A stretch of DNA of 37,158 bases from Candidatus Viridilinea mediisalina (GTDB lineage Bacteria; Chloroflexota; Chloroflexia; Chloroflexales; Chloroflexaceae), in NCBI RefSeq assembly GCF_002532535.1, contig NZ_NQWI01000048.1, positions 1 through 37,158 of the forward strand, given 5' to 3'. The notes below the pieces were generated by a model, which was not told where the DNA came from, did not search any database, and saw nothing but the letters and a program-made list of their open reading frames with translations. Of the stretch, positions 23,158 to 30,672 are shown piece by piece. Both the position numbers and the translations under genes were made by a program. Every line of letters starts with the position of its first letter. The first letter of the stretch is position 1.

Positions 23158-23325
23158 TATACTACAGGCAGGTAAACAACGGGACGCATGATGTGCGGTG
23201 GTCATCGTCATATACGGCAGGCTCGGCCTTGCACCCGTAAGGTAGCTGCCCTATTGTAGCAAAGATTTGCACCACACCGCTTCCCCCCCTCTTCGTCGGC
23301 TGTTCAATGGTGAACAGCCGTTTCT
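23158..23325 (+). ncRNA. Candidate small structured RNA between pcrA and the methyltransferase gene
   Basis: TATACT at 23158-23163 could be a -10 box; the -35 is poor. About 135 bases later a 10-bp hairpin CGGCTGTTCA/TGAACAGCCG (23297-23320) followed by TTTCTG ends the region. Between them GCGGTGG (near 23195) can pair with CCAC-CCGC (near 23271) and GGCAG (23166) with CTGCC (23226), so a folded transcript is possible. It matches no RNA family that I can recognise and has no open frame of note. The rest of the 413-base gap holds the family 2 element and nothing else I can see. Confidence 0.3.
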
Positions 23326-23346
23326 GATTCTGGGGGGCGTCGTCGT

Positions 23347-24105
23347 TTAGCGACTGAGCCCAGCCACAGCGATGAGCCGCGGGCTGCCGGTGGCATACTC
23401 ATCGAGCTCGTAGGAGCCGTAGAGGTTGCGTAGGCTGAAGCCAGCGCGGGCCAGCAGGTGTTCAAGTTCAAAGCGGTAGAGCCAACGCAGGTTGAAGTGC
23501 ATCGTGCGGCGCGTGAGCATCCCACTCGGCGCGGTTTCGTCGTAGATGTAGGTGATGCGACTCAGTTGGCTGGCAACATCACTGTCAATCGCAATGAACT
23601 TCTGAACATGATTGCCATCGAGTTCATACTCGCGGTCGAGCACAAGGCGGTTGTCTTCGCGCAGCAGTTCGTGAGGATCAGGGCTGAAGAGATCGAGTAC
23701 CAGCAGACCACGGCGGGTCAGGGCGCGACGCACATTGCTTAAGCAGGCCAACTGGTCGCGTACCGTCTCAAGGTGCATAAAGGAATTGACCGCGACAAAA
23801 GCGAGCGCAAAGTGTCGTTCCGGCAGACTCAGCGAACGCACATCCCCCTCGATCAAGTTGACTTGGGCACTCAGATCAAACTCCTGGAGCCGTGCTGCGG
23901 CAATCTGCAACATAGCGGGCGAGATGTCCACCCCAGTCAGCATATGGCCCTCGGCGGCAAGGGGCAGCAGCACACGCCCAGTGCCACACATCAACTCCAG
24001 CAGCGGGCCACCAGTGCGCCGGGCCAATTCGCGGTAGAGCGCCAGATCGTCGTGGTAATCACGAAAGTCTGCATCGTAGTAGCGGGCAAAGGGATCGTAG
24101 TTCAT
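23347..24105 (-). CDS. Class I SAM-dependent methyltransferase
   Basis: A 252-residue methyltransferase. Motif I LLELMCGTGRVLLPLA binds S-adenosylmethionine, GVDISPAML is motif post-I, and LIEGDVRSLSLP contains the adenine-contacting Asp. The C-terminal part is a beta-rich SAM-MT extension (ITYIYDETAPSG, MHFNLRWLYRFELEHLL) found in small-molecule methyltransferases. The acceptor is unknown. The open frame continues upstream into a repeat element, so ATG 24105 (MNYDPFARYYDADF, a typical family N-terminus) is chosen; ATG 24123 is an alternative. No clear ribosome binding site. Confidence 0.88.
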   Translation of the reverse strand: MNYDPFARYYDADFRDYHDDLALYRELARRTGGPLLELMCGTGRVLLPLAAEGHMLTGVDISPAMLQIAAARLQEFDLSAQVNLIEGDVRSLSLPERHFALAFVAVNSFMHLETVRDQLACLSNVRRALTRRGLLVLDLFSPDPHELLREDNRLVLDREYELDGNHVQKFIAIDSDVASQLSRITYIYDETAPSGMLTRRTMHFNLRWLYRFELEHLLARAGFSLRNLYGSYELDEYATGSPRLIAVAGLSR

Positions 24106-24115
24106 AAGGGTAGGT

Positions 24116-24195
24116 GATACCATTTTCGATTGTAGATTGTAGATTGCAGATTGCAGATTGCCGAACATGGCGTCCCAATGGGCTTTCGCGTTCTT
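24116..24195 (-). repeat. Repeat family 3, partial copy near the methyltransferase start
   Basis: From GATACCATTTTCG rightwards it carries five heptamer units (GATTGTA, GATTGCA) and then the shared CCGAACATGGCGTCCCAATG. The ATACCA end lies 14 bases upstream of the chosen start codon. Confidence 0.65.
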
Positions 24196-24227
24196 GATTA
24201 TGAGGTGTGAGGCAAAGATGCGTGAAC

Positions 24228-24293
24228 TTCGCCTCCTCGCGTCCTCGCGTCCTCGCCTCCTCGCCTCCTCGCCTCCTCGCCTCCTCCCACATT
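24228..24293 (-). repeat. Octamer array CTCCTCGC/GTCCTCGC
   Basis: About eight copies of an 8-base unit that is the reverse complement of the GCGAGGAC/GCGAGGAG family at 20341. The preceding 30 bases (GTGAGGCAAAGATGCGTGAA) also match the reverse complement of the sequence flanking that array, so both loci share more than the octamer itself. Confidence 0.75.
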
Positions 24294-24359
24294 ATAACCA
24301 TTGTCAAGGTTGCACGGGTCGCTGCGAGGAAGCACTTGCACGGCGTCTGTGGCGCACTG

Positions 24360-24368
24360 TGGTATACT
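24360..24368 (+). promoter_or_regulatory. Extended -10 promoter of the glycosyltransferase gene
   Basis: TGGTATACT forms an extended -10 box about 50 bases before the start codon. There is no good -35 at 17 bases; TTGCAC is 21 bases upstream. Confidence 0.5.
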
Positions 24369-24417
24369 GAATCCGCACACGAGCGTAGTGGGCCATGTTT
24401 GCCCGTTTTGAGGATGT

Positions 24418-25314
24418 ATGTCGAAGCTCGCTATCGTCATACTCAACTATCGTCGCCCCGATCTGTTGGCCGATTGCTTGGCCTCGATCTATGCTGCACC
24501 GCCGCGCTGTGCCTTGGAGGTGTGGGTAGTGGATAATGCCTCGGGTGATGCGAGTGTGCCGCTGGTGCGCCAACGTTTCCCCCAGGTGCGCCTGCTTGAG
24601 AGCCCCACAAATGTAGGCTTTTCACGCGGGAACAATCTGGCACTACGCGAAATTGTGGCTGAGGCGAGCGCTACCTCTGTGCTGCTGCTCAATAATGATA
24701 CGCTGGTGCCCGCTGGGGCGCTTGATGGTTTGGTGGCCTACCTCGATCAACATGCGGATGTGGGGGCCGTGGGCCCAAAATTGCTGCTGCCCGATGGTTC
24801 GCTTGATCGCGCCTGCCGCCGCAGTTTCCCGAGTCCAGAGGTGGCCTTTTACCGCATGAGTGGCCTCGCTACGCTCTTTCCCCATAGCCCCCGCTTTGGG
24901 CGCTATAATTTAACCTACCTCGATCCCGATCAGACCACTGAGGTGGATGCGCTGGTTGGGGCGTGTATGTTGCTGCGCCGCTCGGTTATCGCTGAAGTTG
25001 GGCTGCTTGATGAGCAGTTCTTTATGTATGGCGAAGACCTGGATTGGTGCTATCGGATCAAACAGTACGGCTGGAAGATTGTCTACCTCCCGCATGTCAT
25101 CGTGCATCACTACAAGCGGGCCGCAAGTACGCGCCGCGCAATCCCTTCGATCCGGGCCTTCTATGCTGCGATGCGTATCTTCCACCGTAAACACTATGCC
25201 GCTACGACTGCCGCCCCGATCAATCTGCTGATCGAGAGCGGGATCACCATAAAGGAGTTGGTCGCTCTTGGCCGCAATCTCCTCCTCCCCCCCGCCGCCC
25301 GGCGTGTTGGCTGA
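24418..25314 (+). CDS. Family 2 glycosyltransferase (rhamnosyltransferase-like)
   Basis: A 298-residue GT-A fold enzyme. The nucleotide-sugar site starts at VILNYRRPDLL (residues 7-17). VVDNASGD and the metal-binding LLLNNDT (an N-D version of DXD) follow. The catalytic region is VGACMLLRRSVIAEVGLLDE and FFMYGEDLDWCYR, where the ED pair is conserved in this GT2 subgroup, followed by HHYKR. It would add a sugar to a lipid-linked glycan on the cytoplasmic side. It overlaps the sugar-phosphotransferase gene by 47 bases, so the two are translated together, with an extended -10 promoter upstream. Confidence 0.93.
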   Translation: MSKLAIVILNYRRPDLLADCLASIYAAPPRCALEVWVVDNASGDASVPLVRQRFPQVRLLESPTNVGFSRGNNLALREIVAEASATSVLLLNNDTLVPAGALDGLVAYLDQHADVGAVGPKLLLPDGSLDRACRRSFPSPEVAFYRMSGLATLFPHSPRFGRYNLTYLDPDQTTEVDALVGACMLLRRSVIAEVGLLDEQFFMYGEDLDWCYRIKQYGWKIVYLPHVIVHHYKRAASTRRAIPSIRAFYAAMRIFHRKHYAATTAAPINLLIESGITIKELVALGRNLLLPPAARRVG

Positions 25315-26752
25315 GCGGCGCTTACAAATACGCCCGCGTGCCTGGCGCGCTCTGCTGCGCCTGAGCCTGATCATTGGCGATCTGCTGCTGCTCAATGGGG
25401 CGATCATTGCCGTTTTTGCCTATTTTGCCGAGCGTATCGAGGCGAGTGGGGCGATCATCCCCACCGATCCCCTCGTAACCATGCGCTTTCTGCTGCTCTT
25501 TAGCCTCATGGCGGTGGCGGTCTTTGCCAGCAATGGCCTCTATGAGATGCGCCGAGGCGCGTCACGGGTTGATGAGGCTTTTAAGGTCTTTACGGCGGTT
25601 TCGCTCACTGCCGTAGGGGCGATTGTGATCAATACGCTCTTGCCCCAAATTGGCTCGCAAGATCTGCCCTTCACCCGCGATATTCTGGTCTGGAGTTGGC
25701 TCAGTGCAATTGTTGGCTGCATCCTGATGCGCGGGCTGCATCGCACCTGTGTAATCTGGTTGCGCCGCCATGACATTGATACGCGCCGCATGATCATTGT
25801 GGGCGCACGCGAACCGGGCCAGTTGGTCTGGAATACGATCCGTCGTCGCCCTGAATTGGGCTACCGCGTGCAAGGCTTCGTGAGCGATTCGGCCCAGATT
25901 GGCAGCATCGTTGCCGGTTTGCCAGTCTTGGGGCGTAGCGCCCAACTGGGCCGCGTCGTGCAGGCCACCCAGGCCGATGAGGTGATTATTGCCCTGTCGG
26001 GTCGCTCGCCCCAAGACCTGATTGATGTGATTACCCAGGCCGAAGATGAAGCCGTAGAGATTAAGGTCTATCCCGATACCTTTCAGCTCATCACCAACAA
26101 CGAGCTCTCTATCGGCGACCTGAGCGATCTGCCGTTGGTGCGGGTCAAGAATGCGGCCCTCGATAACCCCTGGAACCGGGCGCTCAAGCGGGCACTCGAT
26201 ATTGGCTTCAGTACGGCCATTCTGCTCTTTGGTGCGCCCTTCTTTATGCTGATCGCCCTCGCCATCCGCCTCGAATCGCGTGGGCCGGTCTTCTTTTTGC
26301 AAGAGCGCGTCGGCATGGACTTGAAACCCTTCTGGATGCTCAAGTTTCGCACCATGCGCGTGGATGCCGAGCAGTTTGGCACCTGGACCACCCCCAACGA
26401 TCCACGGGTGACGCGCATCGGGCGTATCTTGCGGAGCACCAGCCTCGACGAATTGCCCCAGATGATCAACGTGCTGATCGGCGAAATGAGCATTGTTGGC
26501 CCGCGTCCCGAACAACCACGCTGGGTCGAACAGTTTGGCCAACAGATTCCGCGCTACCTGCGCCGCCACCGCGAAAAGGCCGGGCTGACCGGCTGGGCCC
26601 AGATCAACGGGCTACGGGGCGATACGAGCATTGAAGAGCGCACACGCTACGACCTCTACTATATTGAAAATTGGTCGCTGCTCTTCGATATTAAGATCAT
26701 TCTCCGCACCATTGCCAACTTCCTAACGGGCAAGCAAGAGAATGCCTATTGA
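25268..26752 (+). CDS. Polyprenyl-phosphate sugar-1-phosphate transferase (exopolysaccharide initiation)
   Basis: A 494-residue enzyme of the WbaP/WcaJ type that puts the first sugar phosphate on undecaprenyl phosphate. Residues 30-160 hold four to five membrane helices, 170-300 a CoA-binding-like domain (MIIVGAREPGQLVWNTIRRR), and the catalytic domain starts at KRALDIGFSTAILLF with FFLQERVGMDLKPFWMLKFR, STSLDELPQMINVLIGEMS, GPRPEQ and GLTGWAQINGLRG. TTG 25268 is chosen because AAGGAG lies ten bases upstream, inside the preceding gene; GTG 25304 would reduce the overlap to 11 bases. It acts with the overlapping GT2 gene. Confidence 0.92.
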   Translation: MAAISSSPPPPGVLAERRLQIRPRAWRALLRLSLIIGDLLLLNGAIIAVFAYFAERIEASGAIIPTDPLVTMRFLLLFSLMAVAVFASNGLYEMRRGASRVDEAFKVFTAVSLTAVGAIVINTLLPQIGSQDLPFTRDILVWSWLSAIVGCILMRGLHRTCVIWLRRHDIDTRRMIIVGAREPGQLVWNTIRRRPELGYRVQGFVSDSAQIGSIVAGLPVLGRSAQLGRVVQATQADEVIIALSGRSPQDLIDVITQAEDEAVEIKVYPDTFQLITNNELSIGDLSDLPLVRVKNAALDNPWNRALKRALDIGFSTAILLFGAPFFMLIALAIRLESRGPVFFLQERVGMDLKPFWMLKFRTMRVDAEQFGTWTTPNDPRVTRIGRILRSTSLDELPQMINVLIGEMSIVGPRPEQPRWVEQFGQQIPRYLRRHREKAGLTGWAQINGLRGDTSIEERTRYDLYYIENWSLLFDIKIILRTIANFLTGKQENAY

Positions 26753-26803
26753 GGTAACCCTCCGGCGGGGGGTTGGGGAAGGCTTCGCCTCCCCCGAAGA
26801 TTT

Positions 26804-26874
26804 CTTGTTCTTTCGTGTTGGCGGCTTCGCCGCCAACACGAAAGAACAAGAGGGTTTGGGGCGTAGCCCCAAGG
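26804..26874. terminator. Palindrome with GTGTTGGCGGC core, copy 4, plus GGGGC hairpin
   Basis: A perfect 22-bp stem (26804-26825 and 26829-26850) with loop TTC, outer arm CTTGTTCTTTC. TTGGGGC-GTA-GCCCCAA follows at 26856-26872, ending three bases before the stop of the convergent gene. It lies between two convergent genes and probably serves as terminator for both. Confidence 0.75.
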
Positions 26875-28302
26875 CTAATCCCGAACGATAACGGGCAGGA
26901 AGGTATCAAAGCTTAACGTTGGCGCACCGTCGCCGCCCTCGATGGTTAGCAAGAAATCGGTGCGATCACGACCGTAGCTGTTGGAAGCCACCGCCCGGAT
27001 GGGGAAGACGCCCGGCTCAGTCGGGGTACCAGTGATCGTGCCGGTCTGCTCATTGACCTCAAGGCCCGGTGGCAGGCCGGTGACACTGTAGATACTGCTG
27101 GCAGCATCGCTGGCCAGTGTGTTCATGTTGGTTGCCGAGAGTTGCAGGGTGAAGCGTTGACCCACCTGAGCTTGCTGCTGCGCCGCCGGAATTTCGGCTA
27201 GGCTGGGGTACTGATCAGCAAACTCATCATCCTCAACCGTCACTGTGCCGGAGTAGCTTCTCCTCCTGTCGAAACCATCATTCTCCACGATGAGATAGTA
27301 GGTGCCCGTGGCATCAATGCGCTGATTCAGCTCGCCGCCCGTCACATCGCTAAGGAGAGCCCCGTTGCTATCGATGATCTTGAGCCATACGCCTGCGCCA
27401 GCAGCCGACATGCGCACAATTTGGCCACGCTCAAGTTCAATGCGGTACTTCTCATAATCCTTCCCCCAGTCGCTGAGTGATGCACTGATGCTATCACCCG
27501 AACGCACCTCAGTGGTAGTACTCTGGTTGTTATTGTGTACCCCAACGTTGAGCGTGACTGTCTCGTTGTTGCGGGGGATAAAACGGATCGTGTGAACCCC
27601 AGAGTTCAAGATCGGACGATTAAAGATCGTCCAACTCGTCCCGGCGCGGAAGATCGGGTTGAGGATATAGTTTCCATCGGGATCGCGCACCTGCAGATTG
27701 AAGTCATCATTGGCACCATTGACCCGCATCGTCAGGAGCGTACCGCTCTCCATATTGAGGCGGAGCACATCATCAGCACCGACCGTCATGCGATGGGTCG
27801 TTTGGGGTGCCAAGCTTTCGCCCTCTGGATCAAGCAGATCCAGTTCGGTCGTCACATCTTTGAGGAAGAGTTGCTCTTCAGGCAGATAGAGGCCCAGATC
27901 GGAGACCACCTCAACTTTAGTGGGCATCAGTTGGAGATTGGAGGAATTGAAGACGAACGAGATGCGCAAGAAATCATCTAGGCTCGTCGTCTGTGAGTCG
28001 ATCCGCAAATTACTGAAGACGATATTATTGCCATCCATGACAGCCGCAACGCCATCAAGGTTAATCGCTTGAATATCGGTGAATACGCCAGTTTGGGCCA
28101 GCATACTCGCCAGCATCGCATCACTACTACTCACCCCCGAGGCAAACGGGGTATGCTTACCACTCACAAGCGCACCGCCATCATAACTCTGCGGCGTTTG
28201 GGCATGGGTCTCGTTCATCCGCAGCATCACGGCAGGGCCGAGCATCAACAGCGCGATCAGCAGGCCAGAGACCATCCAGAGACGACGGGGTTTGTTAACC
28301 AT
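26875..28302 (-). CDS. Secreted surface protein with putative Ig-like domain
   Basis: A 475-residue exported protein of unknown role. A signal peptide covers residues 1-34 (hydrophobic core MVSGLLIALLMLGPAVML, probable cut after THA). Two beta-rich regions (about 175-270 and 275-370) resemble pre-peptidase C-terminal (PPC) repeats, the second ending in GTYYLIVENDG. A putative Ig/cadherin-like domain at about 385-455 has the pattern GLPPGLEVNEQTGTITGTPT. The last residues, TFLPVIVRD, resemble the short tail seen on many Chloroflexota secreted proteins and may be a sorting signal (recollection, not checked). AAAGGAG lies seven bases before ATG 28302; the upstream extension to 28377 is rejected. 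Confidence 0.75.
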   Translation of the reverse strand: MVNKPRRLWMVSGLLIALLMLGPAVMLRMNETHAQTPQSYDGGALVSGKHTPFASGVSSSDAMLASMLAQTGVFTDIQAINLDGVAAVMDGNNIVFSNLRIDSQTTSLDDFLRISFVFNSSNLQLMPTKVEVVSDLGLYLPEEQLFLKDVTTELDLLDPEGESLAPQTTHRMTVGADDVLRLNMESGTLLTMRVNGANDDFNLQVRDPDGNYILNPIFRAGTSWTIFNRPILNSGVHTIRFIPRNNETVTLNVGVHNNNQSTTTEVRSGDSISASLSDWGKDYEKYRIELERGQIVRMSAAGAGVWLKIIDSNGALLSDVTGGELNQRIDATGTYYLIVENDGFDRRRSYSGTVTVEDDEFADQYPSLAEIPAAQQQAQVGQRFTLQLSATNMNTLASDAASSIYSVTGLPPGLEVNEQTGTITGTPTEPGVFPIRAVASNSYGRDRTDFLLTIEGGDGAPTLSFDTFLPVIVRD

Positions 28303-28632
28303 TGGGTTGCTCCTTTGCACTTCGTTTACACATCTGTACGGCGTCGTGAAGAGAAGGTTTGGTGGTACCATCATCAAGCAACCGGCTAGTAAAAAGAAGG
28401 AGCCGCAGCTTCAGTTGGCGAAAGCCGCGACTCCCACAGTACGAGCCTTATGCAGTTGGCAAAACCCTCTCGCCCCCAAGTCTAGCAGATCATGGCGAGA
28501 GAATCTAGTGGTTTGATCACGAATTACTTACATAAGTCTTTTTCGCACCCCGCCCCCGCACTCCCGCCGCTATGGTATCATAACGAAGAGATAGGGGCCG
28601 CACGACGCGACACCAAGCAGAGAGGCAGCTCA
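28303..28632. other. Divergent intergenic region with one hairpin
   Basis: This 330-base gap separates two divergent genes. At 28402-28434 an imperfect hairpin (GGAGCCGC.../...GCGACTCC) is visible. An extended -10 box lies at 28573-28581. No gene is supported: an open frame from 28492 is only the upstream extension of the phosphatase gene. I see nothing else. Confidence 0.6.
28573..28581 (+). promoter_or_regulatory. Extended -10 box of the second phosphatase gene
   Basis: TGGTATCAT, the same TGG extension as at 13756 and 24360, about 50 bases before the start codon and without a clear -35. Confidence 0.4.
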
Positions 28633-29307
28633 ATGACAACCACCGTCTACCTCATACGTCATGGCGAGACCGATTGGAATATGATTGGGCGCTGGCAGGG
28701 TCATACCGACGTTCCTTTGAACGAGATCGGCTTTCGGCAAGCCCGCCTAGTAGCTCAACGGCTCGCCACTGAAGGCGTCCAGTTTGACGCCATCTACAGC
28801 AGTGATCTGACCCGTGCGTACCAGACCGCTTGGGAAGTCGGGGCCGCAGTGAAGGTTGCTGTGCAGTTGTTACCAAATCTGCGCGAAATAGATTTGGGCA
28901 CATGGAGTGGCTTGACCTACGATGAGATTCGGGCGGCCTACCCCACTGAGATCGCGCTGATTGAGCAGGGCCAGGATATTCCTCGCGGGGGGGCCGAGAC
29001 GGTCAGTGCGCTACGCAAACGAGTGGTCGAGGCGGTGGGGGCTCTGGCCCATCACCATCGCGGGGCTACGCTTGGGCTGATCACCCACGGGGGCTGTATT
29101 CGCATGCTCTTAGCTCATGCGGACAACTACACGGGCAACAATTTCAAACATTTTCCACATATTGGCAATACTTCGGTCAGTGTCGTAAGGATCAAGGGCG
29201 CAGCGTGGCAGATTGAGCTGGTCAACGACATGAGCCACCTTGAGGCGGTTGCAGAACCTGGATTGGCTTCGGCACCACCAGATGATGCCGAGCGCCCGGC
29301 ACTCTAG
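28633..29307 (+). CDS. Histidine phosphatase family protein, GpmB/CobC-like
   Basis: A 224-residue phosphatase. LIRHGETDWN (residues 7-16) holds the catalytic His. GRWQGHTDVPLNEIGFRQA, the phosphate-contacting SSDLTRAYQTA, the acid/base E in NLREIDLGTWSG and LITHGG complete the active site. This signature is common to CobC, GpmB and related broad-range phosphatases. No cobalamin genes are near, so the substrate stays open. AGAGG lies seven bases before ATG 28633. Confidence 0.93.
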   Translation: MTTTVYLIRHGETDWNMIGRWQGHTDVPLNEIGFRQARLVAQRLATEGVQFDAIYSSDLTRAYQTAWEVGAAVKVAVQLLPNLREIDLGTWSGLTYDEIRAAYPTEIALIEQGQDIPRGGAETVSALRKRVVEAVGALAHHHRGATLGLITHGGCIRMLLAHADNYTGNNFKHFPHIGNTSVSVVRIKGAAWQIELVNDMSHLEAVAEPGLASAPPDDAERPAL

Positions 29308-29380
29308 TGGAGGTGTATTCAGCGCATCCTGACGCCGCAAACCTATTTTCTATTTTCTCGCTTCTGTATCCTTAGGGATT

Positions 29381-30214
29381 ATGCACGACCTGTACACCGT
29401 CGAGACGCCCGAAGTTGTAAACATCCACTACAGGGTAGCGGGTGCCGGTTCGCGCTGCTTGGCGGCAACGGTAGATACCTTGCTGCTGATAATACTCCAG
29501 CTTGCCTTAGCGACCAGTATGTTCTTGATTGGTGGCATGCTGGAGCCAATGAGCAGATTGCAGAGCAATCTGCTCTTGGCGCTCTGGAGTACCTTGGGCT
29601 TTGGGCTCAGTTGGGGTTTCTACATGGCCTTCGAGTTGGTCTGGTCGGGCCAAACGCCGGGCAAGCGGCTCTTTGGGCTACGGGTCATCCGTGAGGGCGG
29701 GCGGCCCTTGGACGCAAGTGCAGCCGCAATTCGCAACCTCATTCGTGTGGTTGATCTGCTGCCCTTTGCTTATGGGCTTGGCGTCTTGACCATGATCGCT
29801 GATCGGCATGCGCGGCGTTTGGGCGATCTAGCAGCGGGCACGTTGGTAGTGCGCGAGGGCGCAGCCAAGACGTTGCAGGACGTGCTGCGCCAGAGTACAC
29901 CGGCCCCAGTGCCACCACGGGACGCAGAGGCACCAGCAGTGCCGTTGTTGGTCAACCTGCATCTCGCTCGTCCCGCCGACTATGCACTAGCCGAACAATT
30001 CTTGTTGCAACGCAACGAACTACGGCGCGAGCGTTGTGCCACCCTAGCCCATGAGTTGGCGACCAAACTACGTGCCCGCTTAGGCAACTCGGCTGACGGT
30101 CATCCTGAGCGTTTTATTGAGCATTTTGTGCGGGAGTATCGAGTGTTTCATGGAGGAGCAGAGGAACAAAAGAACAGGAGAACAGGAGAACAGGAGAACA
30201 GAACAAATCTATGA
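29381..30214 (+). CDS. RDD-family membrane protein with C-terminal extension
   Basis: A 277-residue protein. Residues 20-165 form an RDD domain: Arg in AGAGSRCLAATVDTLLL, three to four hydrophobic segments, QTPGKRLFGLRVI, and the basic-acidic end MIADRHARRLGDLAAGTLVV. The function of RDD proteins is mostly unknown, transport being suggested for some. The soluble tail (185-260) is helical and charged. The last 20 or so residues (GGAEEQKNRRTGEQENR) are encoded by the GAACAG octamer array, so the original stop has probably been replaced. TTAGGG upstream of ATG 29381 is a weak ribosome binding site. Confidence 0.85.
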   Translation: MHDLYTVETPEVVNIHYRVAGAGSRCLAATVDTLLLIILQLALATSMFLIGGMLEPMSRLQSNLLLALWSTLGFGLSWGFYMAFELVWSGQTPGKRLFGLRVIREGGRPLDASAAAIRNLIRVVDLLPFAYGLGVLTMIADRHARRLGDLAAGTLVVREGAAKTLQDVLRQSTPAPVPPRDAEAPAVPLLVNLHLARPADYALAEQFLLQRNELRRERCATLAHELATKLRARLGNSADGHPERFIEHFVREYRVFHGGAEEQKNRRTGEQENRTNL

Positions 30215-30262
30215 GTGTATTTCTGTTCATTTGTTCCTCTGTTCCTCTGTTCCTCTGTTCTG
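30161..30262. repeat. Opposed GAACAGGA and TGTTCCTC octamer arrays (hairpin-forming)
   Basis: Four to five GAACAGGA-type units at 30161-30205 are followed, after a spacer, by five to six TGTTCCTC-type units up to 30262. The arms are complementary and can form one large imperfect hairpin between two convergent genes. The left array encodes the C-terminus of the RDD protein. Confidence 0.8.
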
Positions 30263-30270
30263 TTCCTCTC

Positions 30271-30672
30271 CTAACCACGCCACTTACGGCAGGTAATCGT
30301 AGTACCAACGCCCTCTTGGGAGCGGATGTTGAACTCGTCCATCAAGCGTTTGGCACCGGGCAGGCCCATGCCCATACCGCGTGAGGTCGAGTAGCCATCT
30401 TGCATCACAAGATCAACATTAGCGATGCCGGGGCCTTGGTCTTCACAGACAATCTCGATCCCTTTGCGGCCACTGCGTTCAATCTCTTTGACCGAGACAT
30501 TGCCGGTACCGGCATAGAGAAAGATATTGCGCGCCAGTTCACTGACCGCAGTCGCAATGCGTGCTTGATCAATCGCACCAAAACCAAGCGCCTTCGCGGC
30601 ATCGCGGGCCATGGTACGGGCGATAACAATGTCTAGGTCACTGCGGATGACCGCAGTCTTAGGCTGCGTCAT
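30271..30672 (-). CDS. rsbT: Anti-sigma regulatory factor / serine kinase, RsbT type
   Basis: A 133-residue GHKL-fold kinase. ARIATAVSELARNIFLYAG contains the N box (E, N), CEDQGPGI is the G1 box, and STSRGMGMGLPGAKRLMDEF is the G2 region. The pattern is that of RsbT, which phosphorylates RsbS in stressosomes and then activates a downstream phosphatase. It overlaps rsbS by 14 bases, so the pair is translated together. No RsbR, RsbU or sigma factor gene is nearby. Confidence 0.92.
   Translation of the reverse strand: MTQPKTAVIRSDLDIVIARTMARDAAKALGFGAIDQARIATAVSELARNIFLYAGTGNVSVKEIERSGRKGIEIVCEDQGPGIANVDLVMQDGYSTSRGMGMGLPGAKRLMDEFNIRSQEGVGTTITCRKWRG

Noticed and set aside
23160-23240. c-di-GMP-I riboswitch
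   Set aside because: GGGACGCA and AGGTAGC are present, but the AAAGC after the first motif, the P1b stem and the correct spacing are missing, and no gene follows on that strand.
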